In this document: one piece after another, positions 1 to 9,702 of the stretch | Numbering within the stretch: the stretch's first letter is position 1 | How the letters are laid out: each line of letters starts with the position of its first letter | Assembly: GCA_021732205.1 (NCBI GenBank) | Contig: JAKFVK010000015.1 | Coordinates: 1-34,380 of the forward strand | Direction: 5' to 3' | Origin: Hyphomicrobiales bacterium | GTDB taxonomy: Bacteria > Pseudomonadota > Alphaproteobacteria > Rhizobiales > UBA4765 | Length of the DNA stretch: 34,380 nucleotides | Translations under genes and position numbers: made by a program | Notes under the pieces: generated by a model | What the model was told of the DNA's origin: nothing | The model's input: only the letters and a program-made list of their open reading frames with translations | The model's database searches: none

Positions 1-579
1 CACAACGTTGTCATCGAGGTGGTGTGGACGCTGGCGCCGATCATCATTCTCATCGTTATCGCCATTCCCTCCTTCAAATTGCTCTACGAACAGCAGACGA
101 CACCGAAGGCTGATCTGACCGTCAAGGCGATCGGCTATCAATGGTATTGGGGATATGCCTATCCTGATCACGGCAATTTTGCCTTTGACAGCTATGTTGT
201 GCAGGACAAAGACCGCAAAGACCCGGTCAATCAGCCGCGTCTGCTGGCTGTCGACAATGAAATGGTCGTGCCGGTCGGCAAGGTGGTCCGTCTGCAGGTC
301 ACCGCGCAGGATGTGCTCCACGCCTTTTTCGTTCCCTCCTTCGGCGTGCAGGTCACGGCTGTTCCTGGACGTCTGAACGAAGCCTGGTTCAAGGTAGAGC
401 GCCCGGGTGTCTATTACGGACAATGCAACGAATTGTGCGGCAAGGATCATTCGTCCATGCCGATCGCGGTCAGGGCGTTGCCCGAGGCTGAATTTGCCGC
501 CTGGGTTGATGGCGCCAGGAAGAAATTTGCAGCCAGTCAATCGCTGGACGTGGCAAACGCCCAGCAGGCTGGTCGCTGA
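1..579 (+). CDS. coxB: Cytochrome c oxidase subunit II (partial, 5' end outside window)
   Basis: The reading frame is open from base 1, so the N-terminus and first membrane helix lie upstream; 192 residues are visible. Subunit II takes electrons from cytochrome c through its binuclear CuA centre and passes them to heme a in subunit I. The visible start is the second transmembrane helix (VVWTLAPIIILIVIAIPSF), followed by the periplasmic cupredoxin domain. The CuA ligands are all present: His at 319-321, then the loop with Cys (424-426), Cys (436-438), His (448-450) and Met (457-459) in the motif YGQCNELCGKDHSSM. There is no fused C-terminal cytochrome c domain, so this is an aa3-type subunit. 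coxA follows after 50 bases, as in other alphaproteobacterial cox operons. Confidence 0.97.
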   Translation, partial: HNVVIEVVWTLAPIIILIVIAIPSFKLLYEQQTTPKADLTVKAIGYQWYWGYAYPDHGNFAFDSYVVQDKDRKDPVNQPRLLAVDNEMVVPVGKVVRLQVTAQDVLHAFFVPSFGVQVTAVPGRLNEAWFKVERPGVYYGQCNELCGKDHSSMPIAVRALPEAEFAAWVDGARKKFAASQSLDVANAQQAGR

Positions 580-596
580 CGGATTTAATCGGTTAG

Positions 597-2240
<1,644 letters not shown>

Positions 2241-2245
2241 GGGGA

Positions 2246-2267
2246 CGGGCGCCTGAGAGGGCGCCCG
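2246..2267 (+). other. Stem-loop between coxA and ctaB
   Basis: A perfect 8-bp inverted repeat (CGGGCGCC / GGCGCCCG) with a 6-base loop TGAGAG lies directly after the coxA stop codon and 12 bases before the ctaB start. No T-run follows, so it is not a typical intrinsic terminator. It is more likely to protect the 3' end of a processed coxBA message or to reduce ctaB translation; that role is inferred. Confidence 0.6.
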
Positions 2268-2279
2268 GTCTGGAAGGTC

Positions 2280-3260
2280 ATGACCTACATCGCCGATAGC
2301 GATGCGGTGCCTGGTGGCGGCAGCCCTGCCGCCGGCATTGCCGTGAGCGATGCGATGGTCAGCGACTACATCGCGCTTCTGAAGCCGCGCGTCATGTCGC
2401 TGGTCGTCTTTACCGCCCTTGTTGGCATGGTGATGGCACCAACCCATATCCACGCAGCACTTGCCGTGATCGCGCTGGCGATGATTGCGATAGGCGCCGG
2501 CGCCTCGGGCGCGCTCAATATGTGGTTTGAATCCGACATCGATGCGCTGATGACGCGCACCCGCGGCCGGCCGCTGCCCCGTGGCGCCATCACCCATGAT
2601 GAAGCGCTCACCTTCGGTATCATGCTGTCGGCGGGTTCGGTGCTGGTTCTTGGTCTCGTTGCCAATTGGCTCGCCGCTGCTCTGCTGGCCTTTACGATCT
2701 TTTTCTATGCCGTCGTTTACACTCAGTGGCTGAAGCGCACGACGCCACTCAACATCGTCATCGGCGGGGCTGCAGGCGCCATGCCGCCGGTGGTCGCCTG
2801 GGCGGCCATGACGGGTGATCTGTCATTGCCGCCGGTGATCCTGTTTCTCATCATCTTCCTATGGACTCCACCGCATTTCTGGGCTCTCGCCCTCTATAAA
2901 TCCGACGATTACGCCCGTGCCGGCGTGCCCATGCTGCCGGTTGTTGCCGGCAGCGACGAGACGCGTCGCCAGATTGTCGTTTATACGGCGCTTTATCTGC
3001 CTGCGACGCTGCTGCCGGTGATCTGCGGCTTTGCCGGGCTGCTTTATGGTGGCATCGCCACGCTGCTGGCGCTGTGTTTTGGTGTGGGAGCGTGGCGCGT
3101 TTACCGGCTGCGGCAAGGCGGGAAGGCCGAGCAGGCCGCCCGCCAGCTCTTCGCGCTGTCGATCCTTCATCTCTTTTTGCTCTTCGTGCTGTTGCTGGTC
3201 GAGCATATCAGCGGCATGTCTCCGCTGATGGCGCCGCTTGCCGGCTGGATGGCCGGTTGA
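2280..3260 (+). CDS. ctaB: Protoheme IX farnesyltransferase (heme O synthase)
   Basis: It attaches a farnesyl group to heme B to make heme O, the precursor of the heme A used by CoxA. It is an integral membrane prenyltransferase of the UbiA family, 326 residues with about nine helices. The first Asp-rich motif starts at Asn80 and includes Asp86 (NMWFESDID), followed by TRTRGRPLP. The second is [15 protein letters not shown], with Asp209 and Asp210. The chosen ATG has GGAAGG just upstream; a start at the Met about 27 residues in would also keep the whole domain. The gene overlaps the next small gene by one base (TGATG), which points to translational coupling within the cox operon. Confidence 0.97.
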   Translation: MTYIADSDAVPGGGSPAAGIAVSDAMVSDYIALLKPRVMSLVVFTALVGMVMAPTHIHAALAVIALAMIAIGAGASGALNMWFESDIDALMTRTRGRPLPRGAITHDEALTFGIMLSAGSVLVLGLVANWLAAALLAFTIFFYAVVYTQWLKRTTPLNIVIGGAAGAMPPVVAWAAMTGDLSLPPVILFLIIFLWTPPHFWALALYKSDDYARAGVPMLPVVAGSDETRRQIVVYTALYLPATLLPVICGFAGLLYGGIATLLALCFGVGAWRVYRLRQGGKAEQAARQLFALSILHLFLLFVLLLVEHISGMSPLMAPLAGWMAG

Positions 3261-3409
3261 TGGCGCGCCAGCCGCTCTCGCCGGAAGAAAGCGCGCGCCG
3301 CCTGCGCCAGCGCAACATGGCGCTTGCGTACAGTCTGGTGTCGCTCGTCATCCTGTTTTTCATCATCACGCTCGTCAAGGGCGTACCGCTTCTCAACCGG
3401 GCGATCTGA
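3260..3409 (+). CDS. Small membrane protein of the cox operon (CoxF-like)
   Basis: This 49-residue protein has a charged N-terminal part ([19 protein letters not shown]) and one transmembrane helix of about 20 residues, ending with VKGVPLLNRAI. A protein of this size and shape sits between ctaB and ctaG in many alphaproteobacterial cox operons and is often labelled CoxF or hypothetical. Its start overlaps the ctaB stop by one base and ctaG begins three bases after its stop, so it is firmly inside the operon. A role in oxidase assembly is inferred from position only. The full-length 49-residue form is preferred over a longer frame that would run back inside ctaB. Confidence 0.85.
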   Translation: MARQPLSPEESARRLRQRNMALAYSLVSLVILFFIITLVKGVPLLNRAI

Positions 3410-3412
3410 GCG

Positions 3413-4036
3413 ATGGCAAACGACCTGTCCAATCACGCCCCCACCGTGCCAACTGAGCTGGCCAGGCGACATCGCCGCATTGCTCTGATATGCACCCTGT
3501 TCCTTGCCACCATGTTCGGCTTGGCCTATGCGGCGGTGCCGCTTTACGACCTCTTTTGCCGGGCAACGGGGCTTGGTGGCACGCCGCAGATTGCTGCAGC
3601 GCTTCCCTCATCCGGCAAGGCCGACGTCCTCCGCGATGTCACAATGCGCTTTGATGCCAACGTCGCTTCGGGCCTTCCCTGGCGTTTTGAAGCGGTGACG
3701 GCGCCAACCATCCTGCGCGTCGGCGAGCCGTTTCTGGCAACCTATCGCGCCACCAACCTGTCGGCGCGCGATACGGTGGGGACCGCATCCTATAACGTCA
3801 CCCCGCCGCAGAGCGGCGCTTTCTTCTTCAAGGTTGAGTGTTTCTGCTTCACCGAGCAAAAGCTCGGGCCACATGAAAGCGCCGAGCTGACGGTCAGTTT
3901 CTATGTCGATCCGGAGCTGGCAGGGGATATAAATCTTGCCTCGCTCGACACCATCACCTTGTCCTATACATTCTTTCCCGCCCGCCAGCCGGTGCGCTCT
4001 TCGGCATTACCTGCCCAAGCCGTGCCGGCGCCGTGA
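3413..4036 (+). CDS. ctaG: Cytochrome c oxidase assembly protein CtaG/Cox11
   Basis: It is a copper chaperone that delivers copper to the CuB site of subunit I. The protein has 207 residues: a short cytoplasmic N-terminus, one membrane anchor (about residues 22-42) followed by AVPLYDLFCRATG, then a periplasmic immunoglobulin-like domain. The copper-binding motif CFCF lies at 143-146 in VECFCFTEQKL, as in Cox11 proteins. The length is normal. It sits between the small CoxF-like gene (3-base gap) and coxC, consistent with an assembly role. Confidence 0.97.
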   Translation: MANDLSNHAPTVPTELARRHRRIALICTLFLATMFGLAYAAVPLYDLFCRATGLGGTPQIAAALPSSGKADVLRDVTMRFDANVASGLPWRFEAVTAPTILRVGEPFLATYRATNLSARDTVGTASYNVTPPQSGAFFFKVECFCFTEQKLGPHESAELTVSFYVDPELAGDINLASLDTITLSYTFFPARQPVRSSALPAQAVPAP

Positions 4037-4067
4037 GGGTGGCCTTTCCTAGGGGAGCTGACTGACC

Positions 4068-4931
4068 ATGGCCGACACCCACGCCGTCAACCACGATTAT
4101 CACCTTGTCGCGCCAAGTCCGTGGCCGCTTGTTGGCTCCGGCGCCGTTTTTGTCATGGCGGTAGGCGCCGTCATGTGGATGAAGAAACTGACATTGCTGG
4201 GCTTCAGCGCCGGCGGCTTCCTGTTCTTCGCCGGGCTTCTCGGTATCCTCTATGTGATGTTCAGCTGGTGGGTGGACGTCATTCGTGAGGCAACGAGCGA
4301 GGGCCATCACACGCCCGTGGTGCAGCTGCATCATCGCTACGGCATGATCCTCTTCATCGCCTCTGAAGTGATGTTCTTCGTTGCCTGGTTCTGGGCTTAT
4401 TTCGCCGTTGCCTTCTATCCCGACCAAGCTGAAATGACGGCGCGCATTGCCCATACGGGCGGCACCTGGCCACCCCACGGCATCCAGACCTTCGATCCCT
4501 GGCACCTGCCGCTCCTCAACACGCTGATCCTGTTGTTATCAGGAACAACCGTCACCTGGGCCCATCACGCGCTCCTTGAAGGCGATCGTGCCAGCCTCAA
4601 GCAGGGCCTGTGGTGCACGGTTGGCCTGGGCGCCCTCTTCACCACCTTGCAGGCGGTGGAGTACAGCCATGCGCATTTCGGTTTTTCCGGGAACATTTAC
4701 GGCGCCACCTTCTTCATGGCGACCGGCTTTCACGGCTTTCACGTCCTCATCGGCACCATCTTCCTCGGTGTCTGCCTGCTGCGTGCCTATCTTGGGCAGA
4801 TGACCTCCAAGCAGCATCTTGGCTTTGAATTCGCCGCCTGGTACTGGCACTTCGTCGACGTGGTATGGCTGTTCCTCTTCGCCTGCATTTATGTCTGGGG
4901 TTCCGGCAGCTCGGTTGCAGCCGGCCATTGA
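4068..4931 (+). CDS. coxC: Cytochrome c oxidase subunit III
   Basis: This third core subunit (287 residues, seven predicted helices) stabilises the oxidase and proton uptake. Family hallmarks include WWVDVIREA, the glutamate-bearing helix [18 protein letters not shown], the tract [21 protein letters not shown], and the C-terminal [19 protein letters not shown]. The ATG is preceded by AGGGGAG. It follows ctaG by 31 bases. Confidence 0.98.
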   Translation: MADTHAVNHDYHLVAPSPWPLVGSGAVFVMAVGAVMWMKKLTLLGFSAGGFLFFAGLLGILYVMFSWWVDVIREATSEGHHTPVVQLHHRYGMILFIASEVMFFVAWFWAYFAVAFYPDQAEMTARIAHTGGTWPPHGIQTFDPWHLPLLNTLILLLSGTTVTWAHHALLEGDRASLKQGLWCTVGLGALFTTLQAVEYSHAHFGFSGNIYGATFFMATGFHGFHVLIGTIFLGVCLLRAYLGQMTSKQHLGFEFAAWYWHFVDVVWLFLFACIYVWGSGSSVAAGH

Positions 4932-4990
4932 CGTCACACCATGGCAGCGGCGCAAAGCGCGCCGCTTGCCCCTCGCACCGGAGTTCGGGC

Positions 4991-5398
4991 ATGGCAACCG
5001 TCGATCCGGCTCCCGCGACGCCGACCCGTCCCATGACGGCGCGCTCGGTCGTTGCACTTGGCCTCACCGGCGCGTGTCCTCATTGCGGTGAGGGCAAGCT
5101 GTTTGCGGGCTTTCTCACCCTCCAGCCACGCTGTGAGGTCTGCGGATTGTCGTTTGATTTCGCTGATGCGGGCGATGGGCCTGCGGTCTTCATCATGATG
5201 ATCGTCGGCTTTATCGTCATCGGTTCCGCCCTCATGCTCGAGCTGCGCCACCATCCGCCCATCTGGGTTCATCTCATGCTGTGGCTGCCATTGGCGACGT
5301 TTCTGGCGCTTGCCATTCTGCGCCCGCTGAAAGGCACGATGATCGCCCTGCAGTACCGCAATGCTGCCCGGGAGGGGCGACTTGAGCGCATGTCATGA
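4991..5398 (+). CDS. DUF983 family membrane protein
   Basis: The protein has 135 residues from the ATG at 4991. A putative zinc ribbon comes first (CPHCGEGKLF ... RCEVCGL, two CxxC pairs), then two transmembrane helices (about residues 65-87 and 92-112). DUF983 proteins are standard members of alphaproteobacterial cox operons between coxC and SURF1; their function is not known. The frame also stays open further upstream into coxC, but an in-frame start there would overlap conserved coxC sequence. The gene overlaps SURF1 by four bases (ATGA), so the two are probably translationally coupled. Confidence 0.88.
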   Translation: MATVDPAPATPTRPMTARSVVALGLTGACPHCGEGKLFAGFLTLQPRCEVCGLSFDFADAGDGPAVFIMMIVGFIVIGSALMLELRHHPPIWVHLMLWLPLATFLALAILRPLKGTMIALQYRNAAREGRLERMS

Positions 5399-6123
5399 GC
5401 GCCGCTCACCATCGTTTTGCCTGGTGGCCACTGCTGCTCGCAATCATGTCTGCTTTCTTGCTCCTGTGCGCTTTGGGTGTCTGGCAATTGGCGCGCAAGG
5501 CGGAAAAGGACAAGCTGATCGGCGCTATCGCCACCCGCAGCGCCCCGCCAGCGCAGGCATTATGGCCGCAAGCTGCATGGCGGGACCTGACGCCTGAGGT
5601 TCTTTTTTTCCAGCGTGTGACACTCACCGGCCAGTTTCGACCAGTGCCGGTGTTCCGCCTTTATACCGTCCAGGAGGATGCCGCCGGCCAGGCGCAGGCG
5701 GGCTGGCTGCTGTTGACGCCTCTCGACGTCGATGGCGGCGGCATCATTCTTGTCAATCGCGGTCGCATCGCCCCTGACGCAGCGCTGCCTGTGCCACCAG
5801 CCGGGCGGGTGCAGATCGAGGGCTGGGTGCGCCCGCGCGAGGTGGCGGGATGGTTTGCCGCCGCCGACAATCCTGCCGCCAACGCCTGGTACACCCGCGA
5901 TCCGCAAATGATGGCGCTCTCCGCATCGCTTGGCGCCGTGGCGCCATTTTCGCTCGATCAGATCAGCGATAATCCGGGCGGGGTTCCGGTGATCGTTCCG
6001 CGCCCGCCAGTCCTTCCCAATCGCCATCTCGAATACGCCATCACCTGGCTGGCGCTGGCCTTGACGCTTCTCGTCGTTTCATCGCTTTTCATCACCGAAC
6101 GGTTGAAGCGGCGCTCCGCCTGA
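5395..6123 (+). CDS. SURF1 family cytochrome oxidase assembly protein
   Basis: This is a heme A handling and assembly factor for the aa3 oxidase, 242 residues. It has the SURF1 plan: an N-terminal membrane helix followed by LGVWQLARKAEKDKLI, a periplasmic domain with VNRGRIA, and a C-terminal helix after VLPNRHLEYAITW. It is the last gene of the cox operon and starts inside the DUF983 stop codon. The 49-base gap to thrC holds no obvious terminator, so read-through into thrC is possible. Confidence 0.95.
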   Translation: MSAAHHRFAWWPLLLAIMSAFLLLCALGVWQLARKAEKDKLIGAIATRSAPPAQALWPQAAWRDLTPEVLFFQRVTLTGQFRPVPVFRLYTVQEDAAGQAQAGWLLLTPLDVDGGGIILVNRGRIAPDAALPVPPAGRVQIEGWVRPREVAGWFAAADNPAANAWYTRDPQMMALSASLGAVAPFSLDQISDNPGGVPVIVPRPPVLPNRHLEYAITWLALALTLLVVSSLFITERLKRRSA

Positions 6124-6172
6124 GGCAAGAGGGATGACCCGATCCGTGATGGAGCGGTCAAACGGAGTGCCT

Positions 6173-7582
6173 ATGCGCTACATTTCGACACGCGGAAGCG
6201 CGCCTGAACTCGGCTTCGAGGACGTTCTGTTGAGCGGGCTTGCGAGCGATGGTGGCCTTTACCTCCCGCGTCAATGGCCGCGTTTTGGTGAGGGCGAGAT
6301 TGCCGGTTTCGCCGGCAAACCCTTTGCAACCATTGCCGCCGATATCGTGGCGCGCTTCACCGCCGGCGAGGTCGATAAAGCCGTCATCGCCACCGCCTGC
6401 CGCGAGGCGTTCGCGACGTTCCGCCACCCTGCCGTCTGCCCGCTGGTCCAGATGACGCCCGACGCGTTCCTGCTGGAACTTTTCCATGGGCCGACGCTTG
6501 CCTTCAAGGATGTGGCGATGCAGCTTCTGGCGCGCCTCATGGATCACGCGCTGGAGAAGCGCGATGGGCGTGTCACCATCGTTGGTGCCACCTCGGGTGA
6601 TACGGGTGGCGCGGCCATCGAGGCCTTTCGCGGCCGGGCGCGCGCCGATGTGTTTATTCTCTATCCCGAGGGGCGCGTTTCTGAGGTGCAGCGCCGCCAG
6701 ATGACGACCGCCGGCGAAGCCAATGTCCATGCCCTCGCCATCGCCGGCAATTTCGATGATTGCCAGGCGATGGTGAAGGCGATGTTTGCCCATGAGGCGT
6801 TTCGCCAGCGCGTGCAGCTTGCTGCTGTCAATTCGATCAACTGGGCGCGCATTCTTGCCCAGATTGTTTATTTCGTGGCCGCCGCCGCAGCCCTGGGTGC
6901 GCCGTCGCGGCGCCTGAGCTTTGTTGTGCCAACGGGCAATTTCGGTGATATTTTTGCGGGCTATGTGGCGCACCGCATGGGTCTGCCCATCGCCCAGCTG
7001 GTCATTGCCACCAACCGCAACGATATACTGGCGCGGACTGTGGCGAGCGGCAATTACACGATCACCGGGGTGCAGCCGACCACCTCGCCATCGATGGATA
7101 TCGAGGTGTCGTCGAATTTCGAGCGCCTGCTGTTTGAGGCCGAGGGACGCGAACCGGCCATCATCCGTAACGCCTTCGCGGCGCTGAAACAGCAGGGCAG
7201 CTTCGCCCTCTCCCCGCAGGCGCTCACCTCGATACGTGCGCTCTTTGCAGCCGGCCACGCCTCCGAGGCCGAAGTCGCGGACGAAATCAGGACCGTCCAT
7301 GCCGCGTCGGGCTATGTGCTCGACCCGCATACGGCGGTTGGCGCGGTGGTGCTGCGCAAATGCGCCGAGGCTGACGCGATCAAGATCCTGCTCGCCACCG
7401 CCCACCCGGCAAAATTTCCCGATGCGGTCGAGGCGGCGTGCGGTGTCCGCCCCCTCCTGCCGCCGGCGCTGGCCGCCCAGCGCACCGCCCCTGAGCGCCT
7501 CACGGTGCTTCCCAATGACCAGGCAATCGTCGAGCGCTACGTGCTCGATCACTGCCGTATCGCCAAAGGATTTGCGGCATGA
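6173..7582 (+). CDS. thrC: Threonine synthase
   Basis: It converts O-phospho-L-homoserine to L-threonine and phosphate with pyridoxal phosphate; 469 residues from the ATG at 6173. That start gives the usual MRYISTRG N-terminus and has GGAG upstream; an earlier in-frame ATG at 6134 would add 13 residues with no family match. The PLP lysine is Lys112 in GPTLAFKDVAM, and the phosphate-binding stretch is ATSGDTGGAA. The length fits the longer enterobacterial/yeast type of enzyme. It overlaps the peptidase gene by four bases (ATGA). The partner homoserine kinase gene is about 16 kb away in this window. Confidence 0.97.
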   Translation: MRYISTRGSAPELGFEDVLLSGLASDGGLYLPRQWPRFGEGEIAGFAGKPFATIAADIVARFTAGEVDKAVIATACREAFATFRHPAVCPLVQMTPDAFLLELFHGPTLAFKDVAMQLLARLMDHALEKRDGRVTIVGATSGDTGGAAIEAFRGRARADVFILYPEGRVSEVQRRQMTTAGEANVHALAIAGNFDDCQAMVKAMFAHEAFRQRVQLAAVNSINWARILAQIVYFVAAAAALGAPSRRLSFVVPTGNFGDIFAGYVAHRMGLPIAQLVIATNRNDILARTVASGNYTITGVQPTTSPSMDIEVSSNFERLLFEAEGREPAIIRNAFAALKQQGSFALSPQALTSIRALFAAGHASEAEVADEIRTVHAASGYVLDPHTAVGAVVLRKCAEADAIKILLATAHPAKFPDAVEAACGVRPLLPPALAAQRTAPERLTVLPNDQAIVERYVLDHCRIAKGFAA

Positions 7583-8862
7583 TCGACCTTCCGCCGCCCC
7601 GTCTCACCACGCTGGATAACGGCTTGCGCATCGTGAGCGAGCGCATGCCCGGTCTCGCATCGTCCTCGCTGGGCGTTTTCGTCGGCGCCGGCGCCCGCGT
7701 CGAGGCCGGCCATGAGCATGGGATCGCGCACCTCCTCGAACATATGGCCTTCAAGGGCACGCGCCGGCGCAGCGCGCGTCATATTGTTGAGGAAATCGAA
7801 GCGGTGGGCGGCGATATCAACGCCGCGACATCGATGGAACAGACCGCCTATTACGCCCGCGTCCTTGAAGATGATCTGCCACTGGCACTTGATATTCTGG
7901 CTGACATCGTCACCGCCAGCGTCTTTGCCCCCGATGATCTGGCGCGCGAAAAGGCGGTCATCCGCCAGGAAATAGCTGCCGTCCAGGACACACCGGACGA
8001 TATCGTTTTCGAAAGTCTGCAGGCTGCCGCCTTCACCAATCAGCCGCTTGGCCGGTCCATTCTGGGAACCGATCGCTCGGTTGCGGGCTTTACCCGTTCC
8101 GATATCGAGGGTTTCCTGCGTCGTCATTATGTGGCCGGTGACGTCGTGATCGCTGCGGCCGGCGCCATCGATCATGACGCGCTTGTCGCTGATGTGACGC
8201 GCCATTTCGCCTCCCTGCCGAGCGGTCAGGCCGCTTCGCTGCCTCAGGCCCGTTTCATCGGCGGCACCGTGCTTGATCGCCGCGATCTTGAGCAGGTCAA
8301 CATCGCCCTTGCTCTCCCCAGCGTCGGCGTCGAGGACGACCAGGTCCATGCGGCGCGGATTTTTGCCACCCTGCTGGGCGGCGGCATGTCCTCGCGCCTC
8401 TTCCAGGAGGTACGGGAAAAAAGAGGGCTGTGCTATAATGTTTCGGCTTTTCAGTGGGGATATGCCGGCATCGGCCTGCTGGGCGTCCATGCCGCGACCG
8501 CGCCCGAGGACGTGGTTGACCTCGTCACCGTCATCCGCGAGGAGACCGCGAGAGCTGCGCACGAATGCACAACTGAGGAAATTGCTCGCGCCAAGGCGCA
8601 GCTGCGCGCCGGCCTCATCATGAGCCTTGAGAACTCCTCGGCACGCGCCGATCGCCTGGCCCGCCAGCTCCTTGTCTTCGGAGAGCTGCGCGATGCCGCC
8701 ACCGTCATCGCTGACCTTGATGCGGTGACGGTCGACGAGGTGCACGCCTCCGCCCAGCGTATTATCGAGGACGGCAGACTTGCCCTGTCCGCCATCGGCC
8801 CGGAAAGTGCGCTGGGTGGCCTTGAGGCGGTGATGCCTGAAAAGCCGCGCCCGCAACATTGA
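7579..8862 (+). CDS. M16 family zinc peptidase (mitochondrial processing peptidase-like)
   Basis: It is a 427-residue metallopeptidase of the pitrilysin family. The inverted zinc motif HLLEH is at 51-55 (His51, Glu54 catalytic, His55), and the third ligand is Glu131, 76 residues on, as in the family. The half after about residue 215 is the second M16 domain (EVREKRGLCYNVSAF). Alphaproteobacterial proteins of this kind are close to the beta subunit of mitochondrial processing peptidase; their substrates in bacteria are mostly unknown. It starts inside the thrC stop codon, a conserved pairing in this group. No signal peptide is visible, so it should be cytoplasmic. Confidence 0.95.
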   Translation: MIDLPPPRLTTLDNGLRIVSERMPGLASSSLGVFVGAGARVEAGHEHGIAHLLEHMAFKGTRRRSARHIVEEIEAVGGDINAATSMEQTAYYARVLEDDLPLALDILADIVTASVFAPDDLAREKAVIRQEIAAVQDTPDDIVFESLQAAAFTNQPLGRSILGTDRSVAGFTRSDIEGFLRRHYVAGDVVIAAAGAIDHDALVADVTRHFASLPSGQAASLPQARFIGGTVLDRRDLEQVNIALALPSVGVEDDQVHAARIFATLLGGGMSSRLFQEVREKRGLCYNVSAFQWGYAGIGLLGVHAATAPEDVVDLVTVIREETARAAHECTTEEIARAKAQLRAGLIMSLENSSARADRLARQLLVFGELRDAATVIADLDAVTVDEVHASAQRIIEDGRLALSAIGPESALGGLEAVMPEKPRPQH

Positions 8863-8877
8863 GGAGCCGCATCGGCA

Positions 8878-9459
8878 ATGACGCTGTTCCGCACAATCGG
8901 TCTGGGCGAAACGATGGCACCGATCCTCGGACAGGGGGTCATCTTGCGTGTGCCGCTGGCGAGCGATTACGACAGCTGGGCGGCCTTGCGCCACCAGAGC
9001 CGCGCCTTTCTGACCCCGTGGGAACCAACCTGGCCGGCGGATGATCTGACAAAAATTGCCTTCCGCCGTCGTATCAGGCGTTACGGGCAGGAAATGCGTG
9101 AGGATACCGCCTACAGCTTTTTCATCTTTGCCGACGCGACGCTGGTCGGCGGCCTGACGCTGTCGAATGTTCGCCGCGGCGTCGCCATGACCTGTGCGCT
9201 CGGCTACTGGATGGGCGCGCCCTATGCCGGCAAGGGGCTGATGAGCGCCAGCCTGCGGGCATTGCTCCCTCATGTTTTCGGCAAAATGGGGCTGCACCGC
9301 ATCGAGGCGGCCACCATGCCGCATAACCGCGCGTCGATGACCCTTCTCGAAAAAGTCGGATTCCAGCGCGAAGGCTACGCACGAAAATATTTGTGTATTG
9401 CTGGCGCTTGGCAGGACCACCTGCTCTTCGCCCGCCTTGCCGAGGACGCGTGTGGCTGA
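8878..9459 (+). CDS. GNAT family N-acetyltransferase (RimJ/RimL-like)
   Basis: The protein has 193 residues. It resembles the RimJ/RimL branch of GNAT enzymes, which acetylate protein N-termini, including ribosomal proteins. Visible marks are VILRVPLASDYDSWAALR near the N-terminus, GYWMGAPYAGKGLMSASLRAL (the acetyl-CoA loop), and the typical HRIEAATMPHNRASMTLLEKVGF. A GAGGAG ribosome site directly follows the peptidase stop, so it belongs to the thrC-peptidase unit. The true substrate cannot be read from the sequence. Confidence 0.9.
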   Translation: MTLFRTIGLGETMAPILGQGVILRVPLASDYDSWAALRHQSRAFLTPWEPTWPADDLTKIAFRRRIRRYGQEMREDTAYSFFIFADATLVGGLTLSNVRRGVAMTCALGYWMGAPYAGKGLMSASLRALLPHVFGKMGLHRIEAATMPHNRASMTLLEKVGFQREGYARKYLCIAGAWQDHLLFARLAEDACG

Positions 9460-9702
9460 TCTCGATGACGACGCGCCTCCTGGCGGTGATCGATCACCGG
9501 GAACACTCTTGGGTGTGAAGCGCAAGCTTGTCGATCGGCTGTCGATAGCTGAGGCCCGTGGCGGGTGGGGCGAACCGTCCGGGCGCCGACGCCGTCATCA
9601 TGTGCAAAATCGTGGGGCATATGGCGATTGAATTACCGGTTCCACTTTCTGGCAACATGCTCTAGGCATTCGCAGCATGCGCGATGGGCGCGGGAGGAAC
9701 GG

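Noticed and set aside
6158-7552. 464-codon minus-strand frame
   Set aside because: Shadow of thrC; low-complexity Arg/Gly/His-rich product with no recognisable domain.
7549-9525. 658-codon open frame on the minus strand
   Set aside because: It runs opposite the M16 peptidase and acetyltransferase genes, whose protein motifs are clear. Long antisense frames are expected in GC-rich coding DNA.
9565-9702. Upstream ATG start for the GGDEF/EAL gene
   Set aside because: It would put 46 residues before the signal peptide and has no ribosome site, whereas the TTG at 9703 has GGGAGGA and opens on the signal peptide.
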